Assembly (NCBI GenBank): GCA_020635715.1
Contig: JACJZG010000015.1
Span: forward strand, 19,328-83,327
Source: Flavobacteriales bacterium
GTDB lineage: Bacteria; Bacteroidota; Bacteroidia; Flavobacteriales_F; PHOS-HE28
DNA length: 64,000 nt
Reading direction: 5' to 3'
Shown here: positions 26,147 through 34,089 of the stretch, in pieces
Position numbering within the stretch: the first letter of the stretch is position 1
How the letters are laid out: every line of letters starts with the position of its first letter
Program-made: the position numbers and the translations under genes
Notes under the pieces: model-generated
Databases searched by the model: none
Seen by the model: only the letters and a program-made list of their open reading frames with translations
What the model was told of the DNA's origin: nothing

Positions 26147-26785
26147 TCAGGGCTGAAGCCGCAGCCGTCCCCAGGAGCCATCCGCGAAATGCTCGAAGGC
26201 GATGCGGTCGTGCAACCGGCTCGCCCTCCCCTGCCAGAACTCGATCCGCTGCGGACGAACGCGGTAGCCGCCCCAATGCAAGGGACGAGGCACCTCACCA
26301 TCAGCGAACCGAAGGCGCCAGCGTTCGAACCGTTCCTCGAGCTTCGCCCGATCTTCCACCGATCGGCTCTGATCGCTCGACCACGCGGCGATGCGGCTCT
26401 CCATCGGGCGCGTACCGTAATACCGGTCGGACTCCTCGGCCGTCACCTGCTCCGCCTTCCCTTCGATGCGCACCTGGCGTTCCAGTTGCGGCCAGAAGAA
26501 GTTCAAGGCCGCGCGTGGATCACGCTCGAGGTCCATCGCCTTGCGGCTGTTGTAGTTGCTGTAGAACACAAAGCCATCGGCGCCGAACGAACGAAGCAGC
26601 ACCACCCGACAGCTGATCGTCGAACTGCCTGCGGTGGCCAACGTCATCGCGTGCGGCTCGGGTACTCCCGCTTCCTGCGCCTCCTTCATCCAGCGGTCGA
26701 ACAGTGCGATCGGGTCATCGCCTGCCTGGTCCTCCAACAGGACGGCCTTGTTGTAGTCAATGCGGTGGTGCAGCGGGTCGGACAT
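26147..26785 (-). CDS. pdxH: Pyridoxamine 5'-phosphate oxidase
   Basis: An FMN-dependent oxidase that makes pyridoxal 5'-phosphate from PNP or PMP, the last step of vitamin B6 synthesis and salvage. From the Met at 26785 (MSDPLHHRIDYNKAVLLED) it is 212 residues, the family length; an upstream Met at 26821 adds 12 residues. Recognisable parts are DPIALFDRWMKEAQEAGVPE, RVVLLRSFGADGFVFYSNYN with SRKAMDLERDPRAALNFFW (FMN and substrate contacts), ESDRYYGTRPMESRIAAWSS and the C-terminal RIEFWQGRASRLHDRIAFE. It is divergent from the algH-like gene. Confidence 0.95.
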   Translation of the reverse strand: MSDPLHHRIDYNKAVLLEDQAGDDPIALFDRWMKEAQEAGVPEPHAMTLATAGSSTISCRVVLLRSFGADGFVFYSNYNSRKAMDLERDPRAALNFFWPQLERQVRIEGKAEQVTAEESDRYYGTRPMESRIAAWSSDQSRSVEDRAKLEERFERWRLRFADGEVPRPLHWGGYRVRPQRIEFWQGRASRLHDRIAFEHFADGSWGRLRLQP

Positions 26786-26889
26786 GGGAATGCGTGGTTC
26801 GCCGCGAAGGTATCCGTTCATCGCGGCTTACGTACCGCTTGACCGATCATAGGAGGTGCTCTCATCAATGCTTGCTAAATTCCGGTCCG

Positions 26890-27477
26890 ATGGCGAAGGA
26901 TCCCCTGGAACTGGACCCCAAGAGCGTGCTCGAGCCGGAGCGCGGTCGCCTGCTGATCAGCGAGCCCTACCTCCCCGATCCGTACTTCCGACGCACGGTG
27001 GTGCTGCTGTGCGACCACAACGCCGAGGGCTCCTTCGGCTTCGTGCTGAACAGGCTCACCGACATGGGGGTGAACGATCTGCTGGAGAATCTGCCTCCGC
27101 TTGGCGCACCGGTGGGCATCGGCGGGCCGGTGCAGAGCAACAACCTCTACTACATCCACACCCTGGGCGACCGGCTCACCGGCAGTCAAATGGTGGTGGA
27201 CGGAGTGTACGTGGGCGGCGACTTCGAACAACTGCGTGACCTGCTGGAGGCGGACCCGCGCCTCACGGAACATGTGCGGTTCTTCGTGGGCTACTCTGGC
27301 TGGGGTAAGGACCAGCTGGACAAGGAACTGAGCGAACGCTCGTGGCTGGTGGCCACCGGATCCAAACGCCGCATCATGGATGTGGGCAACGCCGACCTGT
27401 GGGGTGACAGCCTGCGGGACATGGGGCGGTCCTTCGCACCGCTCGCGAATTTCCCCGACGATCCTACGTTGAACTGA
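26890..27477 (+). CDS. YqgE/AlgH family protein
   Basis: A 195-residue protein of the YqgE/AlgH (DUF179) family. Family blocks are GRLLISEPYLPDPYFRRTVV, LLCDHNAEGSFGFVLNRLTD, GIGGPVQSNNLYYIHTLGD and FVGYSGWGKDQLDKEL, with the conserved SW near the end (ERSWLVA). The biochemical function of the family is not established; AlgH affects alginate and quorum-sensing traits in Pseudomonas. The start is the ATG at 26890. Its last 14 bases overlap the convergent aminotransferase gene. Confidence 0.92.
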   Translation: MAKDPLELDPKSVLEPERGRLLISEPYLPDPYFRRTVVLLCDHNAEGSFGFVLNRLTDMGVNDLLENLPPLGAPVGIGGPVQSNNLYYIHTLGDRLTGSQMVVDGVYVGGDFEQLRDLLEADPRLTEHVRFFVGYSGWGKDQLDKELSERSWLVATGSKRRIMDVGNADLWGDSLRDMGRSFAPLANFPDDPTLN

Positions 27478-28315
27478 CCCGCGTGGCGTTCACCAGGAGC
27501 TCGGTGATCACGCCGGAAAGGCGGTGCGCATACCGTTTGGTGCGATAGGCCCCCGCCCACTGCAGCCCCAGCACCGCGTTGGTGAAGAAGAGCTCATCCG
27601 CAGCGAGCAGGTTCTGCGGGTTCAACGAACATTCGTACACCTTGATGCCGTTGGCGATGGCCAGGTTGATCACCTGCGCGCGCATCACACCACCCACACA
27701 ACCATCGCTCAAGGAGGGCGTGTACAACACACCATTGCTCACGATGAACAGGTTCCCCGAACTGCTCTCGATGATGTTGCCGCGGTCGTTCTGCAACATG
27801 CAATCATCCAGGCCACGCTGCTCGGCCCAGAGCGAGGCCATCACATAGTACTGGCAGTTCAGCGTCTTGTGGCGCGAGAGGTCGTTGACCGGCTTGCGCA
27901 TCTCAGGCCAGATGTCCACATGCAGGCCCTGGCCGTTCAGCGTGAAGGTGGGATCCTCCAACGGATGCAGTTCGAAGGTGAAACCACCCTCGTGCTCCGC
28001 CGGCCGGTAGAACCCCGCGCCTTTCCGGAACAAGGTGAACCGGCAGCGCGCATGGTGATGACCCGTGCGCTGGACCAGTTCATTGATGAAGCGCTCGAAG
28101 GTGTCCCGGTCCAGGTTGGTGGGAAGCTTGATCCGCAGCAAGGCCGCGCCGGTCGTGAGCCGCGCCCAATGCGCATCGATGAAACAGGCACGGCCATCCA
28201 CCACCCGCAGGCTCTCGAACAGCCCATCGCCGTAGTGGAACGCACGGTTGTCCAGGGTGATCACCGGCTGATCGCCGGGCACCACGTTGCCGTTCAGGTT
28301 CACCAGGTCCTTCAT
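27464..28315 (-). CDS. Aminotransferase class IV (4-amino-4-deoxychorismate lyase-like)
   Basis: A 283-residue PLP enzyme of fold type IV. The N-terminal RAFHYGDGLFESLRVVDG block, the PLP Lys in LSRHKTLNCQYYVMA, the ESSSGNLFIV block and the SDGCVGGVMRAQVINLA region match the group that includes PabC, D-amino-acid and branched-chain aminotransferases. The length and the YGDGLFES motif fit 4-amino-4-deoxychorismate lyase (folate pathway), but substrate cannot be fixed by eye, and a dedicated BCAT is already present at 19946-21016. It overlaps gmhB by 4 bases at its start and converges with the algH-like gene. Confidence 0.85.
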   Translation of the reverse strand: MKDLVNLNGNVVPGDQPVITLDNRAFHYGDGLFESLRVVDGRACFIDAHWARLTTGAALLRIKLPTNLDRDTFERFINELVQRTGHHHARCRFTLFRKGAGFYRPAEHEGGFTFELHPLEDPTFTLNGQGLHVDIWPEMRKPVNDLSRHKTLNCQYYVMASLWAEQRGLDDCMLQNDRGNIIESSSGNLFIVSNGVLYTPSLSDGCVGGVMRAQVINLAIANGIKVYECSLNPQNLLAADELFFTNAVLGLQWAGAYRTKRYAHRLSGVITELLVNATRVSST

Positions 28316-28800
28316 AGCAGGCCGTTGGTGCGCAAGGTATCCATCAACGCGTTGTTCGGCGCCACCAGGATGCCCCGGGCACCTGCACCGGTGGCCGCAT
28401 CCACGTCGCGCTGCCGGTCACCGATCATCACCGACGCCCCCAGGTCGATGCCATGCCGCGCTGCAGCCCGCTCCAGCAACAGGCTTCCCGGTTTCCGGCA
28501 AAGGCACCGGCCCTGCTGTGGATGGTGCGGGCAATAGAGGATGTCCGCGACGCTCCCACCACCCTTGCGGAGAACGGTGCGCAGGTGCGCGTGCATGGCT
28601 TCCACCGCCGCGTGGTCATAGAGTCCCAGGCCGATCCCGCTCTGGTTGGTGATCACCACCACCACCCATCCGGCCGCGCCCGCAGCGGCAATGGCCTCGG
28701 GGGTCCCTGGAAGGATGTCGAAGTCCGCAAGGCGGGTGGTATGCGCACCGAGTTCCCGGTTGATCACCCCATCGCGGTCCAGAAAGAGCCCCTTCTTCAT
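28312..28800 (-). CDS. gmhB: HAD-family D-glycero-D-manno-heptose 1,7-bisphosphate phosphatase-like
   Basis: A 162-residue phosphatase of the histidinol-phosphatase/GmhB group in the HAD superfamily. Motif I is LFLDRDGVINRE with the two catalytic Asp residues, motif II VVVVITNQSGIGLG, the zinc loop CPHHPQQGRCLCRKP with its Cys/His ligands, and motif IV VMIGDRQRDVDAAT. GmhB removes the 7-phosphate in ADP-heptose synthesis for LPS inner core; relatives act on other sugar bisphosphates. No other heptose gene is in the window. It overlaps the next gene of the operon by 4 bases. Confidence 0.88.
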   Translation of the reverse strand: MKKGLFLDRDGVINRELGAHTTRLADFDILPGTPEAIAAAGAAGWVVVVITNQSGIGLGLYDHAAVEAMHAHLRTVLRKGGGSVADILYCPHHPQQGRCLCRKPGSLLLERAAARHGIDLGASVMIGDRQRDVDAATGAGARGILVAPNNALMDTLRTNGLL

Positions 28801-28803
28801 CGG

Positions 28804-29427
28804 TCAATGGCCAAGCGCACGTTCCAGCATGCCGAAGTGAAGGAGCAGTTCCGGTCGCAAGGCGAAGGTGAAGAGCACGCCGAACACCGCGCCGTAGAAA
28901 TGGGCATCATGCGCCACGTTGTCCCCGGCCCGCTTGTCCATCATATAGGAATAGAGCAGGTAGAGCCCACCAAAGAGCCAGGCCGGTAGATCCTGGATGA
29001 AGAAGAGCGTGATGCGGTGGGTGGGCAGCATCACGATCTGCGCGAAGACCACCGCGCTCACCGCACCGCTTGCGCCGACCGATCGGTAGTTCGGATCGTC
29101 GCGGTGCTTAGCCATGCCGGGCAGGGTTGCGAAGACCGCTCCACCCAGGTAAAGCAACGCATAGGCCAGCCCCCCCCCCAAGGGCGTGATCAAGGGCAGC
29201 AGCCTTTCCACCCCGTTGCCAAAGGACCAGAGGACGAACATGTTCACCACGAGGTGCATGGTATCGGCATGAATGAACGCATGCGTGATGAGCCGGTACC
29301 ACTGGCCGCGATGTTGCACCGCGTAAGGTTGAAAGAGCAGCCGGTCCTGCACGTTACGGTCCTGGAACGCCGCCAGGGACACCAGCACGGTGATGACGAG
29401 AACGGCCAGGTTGACGGAGATCTCCAC
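28804..29427 (-). CDS. Rhomboid family intramembrane serine protease
   Basis: A 207-residue polytopic membrane protease. Catalytic Ser lies in SVGASGAVSAVVFA (GxSG) and the catalytic His in HDAHFYGAVFG. The WR-like loop HRGQWYRLITHAFIHADTMH is present, along with about six hydrophobic segments. The start is a GTG at 29427 giving MEISVNLAVLVITVLVSLAA; the open frame extends to 29664 but this part lies inside the upstream lipoprotein gene and has no family character. The gene starts 34 bases after the lipoprotein stop and ends 3 bases before gmhB. Substrates of Bacteroidota rhomboids are unknown. Confidence 0.9.
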   Translation of the reverse strand: MEISVNLAVLVITVLVSLAAFQDRNVQDRLLFQPYAVQHRGQWYRLITHAFIHADTMHLVVNMFVLWSFGNGVERLLPLITPLGGGLAYALLYLGGAVFATLPGMAKHRDDPNYRSVGASGAVSAVVFAQIVMLPTHRITLFFIQDLPAWLFGGLYLLYSYMMDKRAGDNVAHDAHFYGAVFGVLFTFALRPELLLHFGMLERALGH

Positions 29428-29461
29428 TTCGGAGCGAAAGTAACCGACGATGGGCCGCGCG

Positions 29462-29905
29462 CTAGTAACTGTGGTCCCGGATGATGCGCCAGCCTGCCTC
29501 GTCCTTCTCCCAGAGCAGTGAGAAGCCACCGCCCAGGGTGTCCGCGGTGCGCACCAGTTCCCACAGGCCGGTGACCCATGCATGGCGGTCACCTGCGGGA
29601 AGGACCTCCTGTATCGTGAAGCGCAGATCGCCCATCGCGGCGCGATCGGGATAACGCTGCTCATAGTTCCGTGTCACCGCTTCGCGGCCGCAGGTCATCC
29701 CCCTCCGCCCGATGAAACACACCGATCCATCGTACCCGGCCATGAACCCGGTCAGGTCTCCCTGGTCCCACGCCCGCTCCTGGTCGGCCATCACCTGCCT
29801 GATCGCGGCTTCATCCGCCACGGGGTCGGCCCCGGATCCGCATCCACACCAAGGAAGTACAGCGAGCAGCAACGCCCATGGCAAGGCCACCAACGAAGCC
29901 CTCAT
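29462..29905 (-). CDS. Lipoprotein with SnoaL/NTF2-like (DUF4440-type) domain
   Basis: A 147-residue protein with a lipobox-like N-terminus (MRASLVALPWALLLAVLPWCGC), so it is probably a lipoprotein. The rest is a cone-shaped alpha/beta-barrel fold: a first helix (ADEAAIRQVMADQERAWDQG), the YDGSVCFIG strand region, and strand pairs that end in GGGFSLLWEKDEAGWRIIRD. Proteins of this fold bind small ligands or act as ketosteroid-isomerase-like enzymes; no function can be assigned here. The first 4 bases overlap the small hypothetical gene upstream. Confidence 0.8.
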   Translation of the reverse strand: MRASLVALPWALLLAVLPWCGCGSGADPVADEAAIRQVMADQERAWDQGDLTGFMAGYDGSVCFIGRRGMTCGREAVTRNYEQRYPDRAAMGDLRFTIQEVLPAGDRHAWVTGLWELVRTADTLGGGFSLLWEKDEAGWRIIRDHSY

Positions 29906-30108
29906 GACTGTTCGTCACGCAGGAAAGGCCAGCTCTGCGCGGGGCTCAGCTCATCGTAATTGAGCTCGCCCGCGCCATCGGACCATTGCATCTGCACCGT
30001 GTCCGACTTCCGTCCCTTGGGCACACGCTTGGGCACGACCAACTCACCAGAACGCCTGGTAGGACGAGCCGTGGTGTGGGTGCGTGGGTGATGTGCGGTA
30101 CGGGCCAT
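29902..30108 (-). CDS. Small hypothetical protein, 68 aa
   Basis: Basic, His/Arg/Thr-rich N-terminus (MARTAHHPRTHTTARPTRRS) and a more acidic C-terminal half (DGAGELNYDELSPAQSWPFL). I do not recognise a family. The 4-base ATGA overlap with the downstream lipoprotein start supports a real gene at the head of the operon, while its short length and biased composition argue for caution. The start is the Met at 30108; two Met codons further upstream extend into intergenic sequence. Confidence 0.5.
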   Translation of the reverse strand: MARTAHHPRTHTTARPTRRSGELVVPKRVPKGRKSDTVQMQWSDGAGELNYDELSPAQSWPFLRDEQS

Positions 30109-30224
30109 GCACCGAATGTAGGCTGCGCGCGCCATGATACCAAGTACTCTGCCCAAGTTCCGCCATCCGCCCCGTTAGGACCGACAGGTGGACGACGGAG
30201 CCCGACGAAAACAACAGGAGCAAC

Positions 30225-30256
30225 AAAAAAGGCCATCCGCCTTTCGGGGATGGCCT
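30225..30256 (-). terminator. Intrinsic terminator after tRNA-Met
   Basis: On the minus strand AGGCCATCC pairs with GGATGGCCT (9-bp perfect stem, loop CCGAAAGGC) and is followed by TTTTT. It lies 5 bases beyond the tRNA 3' end in the transcription direction. Confidence 0.8.
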
Positions 30257-30260
30257 CCTG

Positions 30261-30334
30261 TAGCGCGGGGGAGACTTGAACTCCCGACCTCAGGATTATG
30301 AATCATGCGCTCTAACCAGCTGAGCTACCGCGCC
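30261..30334 (-). tRNA. tRNA-Met (anticodon CAU)
   Basis: Full cloverleaf of 74 nt on the minus strand: acceptor GGCGCGG/CCGCGCU, D arm GCUC-AGCUGGUUA-GAGC, anticodon loop UUCAUAA, T arm GGGAG-UUCAAGU-CUCCC and discriminator A. CCA is not encoded. The anticodon stem CAUGA/UCCUG has one U-C mismatch at 29-41. The acceptor G1-U72 is a wobble pair and the sequence does not look like an initiator. A CAU anticodon could also be a tRNA-Ile whose wobble C is modified to lysidine, but the overall sequence is of the elongator Met kind. A TATATTTG promoter box lies 30 bases upstream. Confidence 0.9.
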
Positions 30335-30364
30335 ATACACCCATTGTTAGCGCCAATGGGGCGG

Positions 30365-30372
30365 CAAATATA
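30365..30372 (-). promoter_or_regulatory. Promoter -7 box TATATTTG for tRNA-Met
   Basis: Exact match to TAnnTTTG on the minus strand, 30 bases before the tRNA 5' end. A 7-bp hairpin (CCCATTG/CAATGGG, 30340-30360) falls between box and tRNA, in the presumed leader. Together with the START-gene promoter this accounts for the non-coding stretch 30109-30557. Confidence 0.55.
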
Positions 30373-30499
30373 GCGATCCAACGGACGTCCGGATAGCGCG
30401 AACAACGGCCTTTCTCATGGAGCGTACATGACCCGCTGCACTTTGGACCGGACAGGTCTGGCCGGTCATCACCGCGCGTGACCACCCGCACTGGCCGTG

Positions 30500-30530
30500 T
30501 TTGGTGGGGGAAGGCTTTTGGCTACCTTGG
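30500..30530 (+). promoter_or_regulatory. Promoter-like TTTG-N19-TACCTTGG for the START-like gene
   Basis: TTTG at 30500-30503 and TACCTTGG at 30523-30530 have the 19-base spacing of Bacteroidota promoters. The -7 element differs from TAnnTTTG at one position. The ATG lies 27 bases downstream. Confidence 0.45.
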
Positions 30531-30557
30531 CCCACAGCACTTTGTACGCGCCGCGCC

Positions 30558-31430
30558 ATGGCCAAGAAGAAACCCACCGCCCGGAATTCCGGTAAGTCGG
30601 CTGCCAAGTCGGCCAGCAAGGCCAAGCCTGCCCCCTTGAAGAAGTCGAGCGCTGCGAAAGCGTCCAGCAAGAAGGTCGCCGCCGTGAAGAAGGCCGCCAC
30701 GAAGAAGAAGACCGCGACGAAAAGCACGGTGAAGAAGGCCCCGGCCCGGGGTGCCGCCAAGACTGCATCGAAAAAAGCGGCTGCACCCAAAAAGGTGGTC
30801 GCGAAGAAGCCGACTGCGGTGAAGAAGTTGGCTGCCAAGCCGGCGAAGAAAGTGGCCGCTCCGCCGGTGAAGCCAGCCCGGCAGTCACCGCCCGCCGAAC
30901 GGACCCAGAAAGTCGCGCCGAAAGTTGCGGAACCAAGGCCGGGCAAGGTCGTTCCCCCCGCGAAGCCCGCACCTGCCCCACCGGCACCGAAGGCAGCGCC
31001 AAAGCCCGCAGCAGCGGCCCGACCCACCGCGCCTCCAGCGAAGAAACGCCCGATGAAGGAACGTGTGGTGATGGAGTTCTACCTGAACAGCAGCCCACAT
31101 GCCCTGTACGAATTGTTGAGCACACCCAGCGGTTTCAGCGAGTGGTATTGCCAGGATGTGGACGTACGGGGCGACCAGTACACCTTCCTATGGGATGGCG
31201 AGCAGGAGGAGACCACCCTCATCGGCAGGAAGCTCGGCGAGGTGATCCGTTTCCGCAGGAACGATGACGAGGATCCGGAAGCCTTCTTCGAGTTCCGGGT
31301 GCGCATCGATGCCATGACCAATGATGTGTGTCTGGTGGTGACCGATCATGCCTGGCCCGACGAGGTCGAGGAGACCCGCAACCTGTGGACCTCGCAGATC
31401 GAAACGCTGGGCCGGGTGCTTGGTGCCTGA
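30558..31430 (+). CDS. START-like domain protein with long H1-like Lys/Ala-rich N-terminal tail
   Basis: 290 residues. Residues 1 to ~165 are almost wholly Lys, Ala, Pro, Ser and Thr (AKKKPTARNSGKSAAKSASK, KKAATKKKTATKSTVKKAPA), a low-complexity basic tail like histone H1. The C-terminal ~125 residues form a START/SRPBCC-like domain (MEFYLNSSPHALYELLSTPS, GFSEWYCQDVDVRGDQYTFL, TNDVCLVVTDHAW), a family I recall as a ~130-residue stand-alone protein in Bacteroidota. Fusion to a DNA- or RNA-binding-like tail is therefore unusual. The Met at 30558 (MAKKKPTARNSG) was chosen over an open extension to 30501. The ligand of the START-like part is unknown. An LptF/LptG gene follows after 39 bases. Confidence 0.85.
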   Translation: MAKKKPTARNSGKSAAKSASKAKPAPLKKSSAAKASSKKVAAVKKAATKKKTATKSTVKKAPARGAAKTASKKAAAPKKVVAKKPTAVKKLAAKPAKKVAAPPVKPARQSPPAERTQKVAPKVAEPRPGKVVPPAKPAPAPPAPKAAPKPAAAARPTAPPAKKRPMKERVVMEFYLNSSPHALYELLSTPSGFSEWYCQDVDVRGDQYTFLWDGEQEETTLIGRKLGEVIRFRRNDDEDPEAFFEFRVRIDAMTNDVCLVVTDHAWPDEVEETRNLWTSQIETLGRVLGA

Positions 31431-31469
31431 CCGGCATACCACGAACGGCCGGGAGCCGTTGACCCCGTG

Positions 31470-32909
31470 ATGAGACGATTGCACCGGATGATCGTGAAGG
31501 CCTTTATCGGGCCCTTCGCCATCTCGTTCATGATCGTGGTCTTCATCCTGGTGATGCAATTCCTGTGGAAGTACGTGGACGACCTCATGGGCAAAGGCCT
31601 CGAATGGTACGTCCTGCTCGAATTGATGACCTACGCCACCGCCAGCTTCGTGCCACTGGCGCTGCCCCTGGCCATCCTACTGGCGAGCATCATGACGCTC
31701 GGTGGCCTGGGCGAGAACAGTGAACTGGTGCCCATGCGCTCGGCGGGAATGGGCCTCCTGCGCATCCTGTTCCCACTGGTGGTCTTCGTTTCGGTCCTGT
31801 CCGCCGGCTCCTACTTCTTCAGTAACAACATCCTGCCGGTGGCGAACCTGCGCTTCCACTCCCTGCTCTGGGACGTCACCCGCAAGAAGCCGGCGCTGAA
31901 CCTTCAACCCGGCATCTTCTACAACGGCATCGACGGATTCAGCATCAGGGCCATGCAGAAGGACCCTGACGGAACACTGCACGATGTGCTCATCTACGAC
32001 CATCGAACGCCCTTCCAGGGGAACCGTACCGTGGTGCGCGCCAGGAAGGGGACCATGCAGCGCAGCACGGCCGGCGACTTCCTCCTCCTGATCCTGGAGG
32101 ACGGGCATTTCTACGACGAGCGCTCACCGGCGAAGGACCGCGGGAAGTATCCGCTCACGCGCGGCACGTTCAAGGTGGATGAGATCCGGCTGGACCTGAC
32201 CGGGCTTGGACTGGACCGCACCGATGAGGAACTGTTCAAGGACCATTACAAGATGCTCTCCTCGGCACAACTTCAACTCGGCCGGGACAGTTTGTTGCGC
32301 CAGTTCGATGAACGCACCAGGGAACAGCGGGATCACCTGGCCAACACCTTCGCCGTGATCCGGAAGAACGCAACGCAGCAGGGCCTCGTGAAGATCGACA
32401 GCCTGCAGCAGGACACCGCGGGTCCCACCACCGAGCAACTGCGCAACAGCTACGAAGCGGCCATGAACATGGTGCGCAGCAACCTCAGCTTCCTGGACCA
32501 GACCGCGAACGAACGACGCAGCCGCGAGGAGCAGATCGCCCGCTTCGGCATCGAGTGGCATCGGAAGCGCATGCTCGCCCTGGCCTGCCTCATCTTCTTC
32601 TTCATCGGGGCGCCGCTCGGGGCCATCATCCGGAAGGGCGGCATGGGCCTGCCCGTCGTCGCGGCCATCCTCTTCTTCCTCGTGTTCCACATCATCTCCT
32701 TCTCCACCGAGAAGCTGGTGGTGGCGGGCGAAGTGCAGCCTTGGCCGGGCATGTGGGTAAGCACCCTGGTTCTGATCCCGATCGGCGCCTTCCTCACCTG
32801 GAAGGCCAGCGCCGACAGCCCGCTCTTCGACCGCGATGCGTATTATCGCGGCTGGGAACGGATTCGCGCCCTGTTGCGCCCCCGGAATGCGCATCCTCCA
32901 GCTCTGTAA
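31470..32909 (+). CDS. LptF/LptG family permease
   Basis: A 479-residue inner-membrane protein of the YjgP/YjgQ family, a component of the LPS export ABC transporter (LptBFG). It has N-terminal membrane segments (FIGPFAISFMIVVFILVMQF, then SFVPLALPLAILLASIMTLG), a central periplasmic beta-jellyroll (residues ~125-330, ending with the Gln/Arg-rich helical part) and C-terminal membrane segments (LALACLIFFFIGAPLGAIIR, AAILFFLVFHIISFS). ATG at 31470 is preferred to the adjacent GTG. The long coiled segment before the last membrane helices is typical of Bacteroidota members. The 3' end overlaps the following glycosyltransferase by 23 bases. Confidence 0.92.
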   Translation: MRRLHRMIVKAFIGPFAISFMIVVFILVMQFLWKYVDDLMGKGLEWYVLLELMTYATASFVPLALPLAILLASIMTLGGLGENSELVPMRSAGMGLLRILFPLVVFVSVLSAGSYFFSNNILPVANLRFHSLLWDVTRKKPALNLQPGIFYNGIDGFSIRAMQKDPDGTLHDVLIYDHRTPFQGNRTVVRARKGTMQRSTAGDFLLLILEDGHFYDERSPAKDRGKYPLTRGTFKVDEIRLDLTGLGLDRTDEELFKDHYKMLSSAQLQLGRDSLLRQFDERTREQRDHLANTFAVIRKNATQQGLVKIDSLQQDTAGPTTEQLRNSYEAAMNMVRSNLSFLDQTANERRSREEQIARFGIEWHRKRMLALACLIFFFIGAPLGAIIRKGGMGLPVVAAILFFLVFHIISFSTEKLVVAGEVQPWPGMWVSTLVLIPIGAFLTWKASADSPLFDRDAYYRGWERIRALLRPRNAHPPAL

Positions 32910-34089
32910 TAAGCCGCCCTACCCTCCGATCGACGGAGGCAGCAAGGCCATGCACAACCTCACGCGCGGGCTGCTCAAGAGCGGCCACGAGGTGAAGGTG
33001 CTGTGCATCAGCACGCCGAAGCAGCCCCTGGAGCTGAACGACATCCACCGGAATACCGCCGCGCCACCCGGATCGAGGGCGTGTTCGTGGACACCAGCGT
33101 GAACGTGGTGGATGCCTTCACCGATCTGCTCACGGCAGACAATTACAACATCAGCCGCTTCTTCTCACCGGATATGGACATCCGGCTCATCCGCCTGCTG
33201 AGCGAGGAGCAGTTCGATATCGTGCAGCTCGAGAGCCTGTTCATGACGCCCTACATCGCCACCATCAGGCGCTATTCCAAGGCGAAGGTGGTGCTGCGAT
33301 CGCACAACCTGGAGTACGTGATCCAGGACCGAATCGCCAGCGGCGAGCGCAACTTCCTGAAGCGTCCCTACAGGAAGTTCCTGGCGAAGCAGCTGCAGAC
33401 CTACGAGATGGCGGTACTCGACCGCGTTGATGCCGTGGCCGCGATCAGCCCATCCGATGCGGAACACTTCGCCGCACACGGCACACGCACCCCGATCGCC
33501 ACGATCCCCTTCGCCGTGGAGCCCTCGGAATACGTGGTGGAGGAACCCAAAAGACCAAGCCGGGTGACCTTCCCACCTGGGCAGCATGGACTGGCTGCCG
33601 AACGAGGAAGGCATCCGCTGGCTGCTGAGCGAGGTCTGGCCCAAGGTCCTGCTGCAGCGACCCGATGCCAGATTGGACCTTGCCGGGAACAAGATGCCGG
33701 CCGATCTGCTGAAGGCGGAGATCGCGGGCGTGACCATCCGCGGCCGGGTGAAGAGCGCCCAGAACTTCATGCGCGACCGGCAGGTGATGGTGGTTCCCCT
33801 GTTCTCGGCAGGTGGCATGCGAGTGAAGATCATCGAAGGCATGGCGCTGGGCAAACCGGTGATCTCCACCCCGATCGGCGCTGAAGGCATTGACCACACC
33901 GAGGGGCTGAACATCCTCATAGCGCGCAACGCGAACGAATTCGCCCAGCACATCATCTCGCTGGACGAGGCGCCGGACTACATGCGCATGATCGGTTCGG
34001 AGGCGCGCAAACTGATCGAGACGACCTACGCGGATGCGCGCATCGTCAAGGACCTCGTGGAACTGTACGAACGATTGCGCAAGGCATGA
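32887..34089 (+). pseudogene. Glycosyltransferase (GT4-like), two frameshifts
   Basis: The gene reads as one GT4-like glycosyltransferase of ~400 residues spread over two frames. Frame A gives MRILQLCNKPPYPPIDGGSK to LELNDIHR; near 33051 one base is missing (CCGG[G]AAT restores HREYRRATRIEGVFVD). The second piece runs through VLRSHNLEYVIQDRIASGE to ~33571, where one extra C (TTCCCACC) must be removed to give VTFHLGSMDWLPNEEGIRWL. The rest (LAGNKMPADLL, VVPLFSAGGMRVKIIEGMAL) is the nucleotide-sugar-binding half. Residues in all pieces remain family-like and both breaks are at short homopolymers, so sequencing or assembly error is likely; recent inactivation is the alternative. Probable role is surface polysaccharide synthesis. 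Confidence 0.8.
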
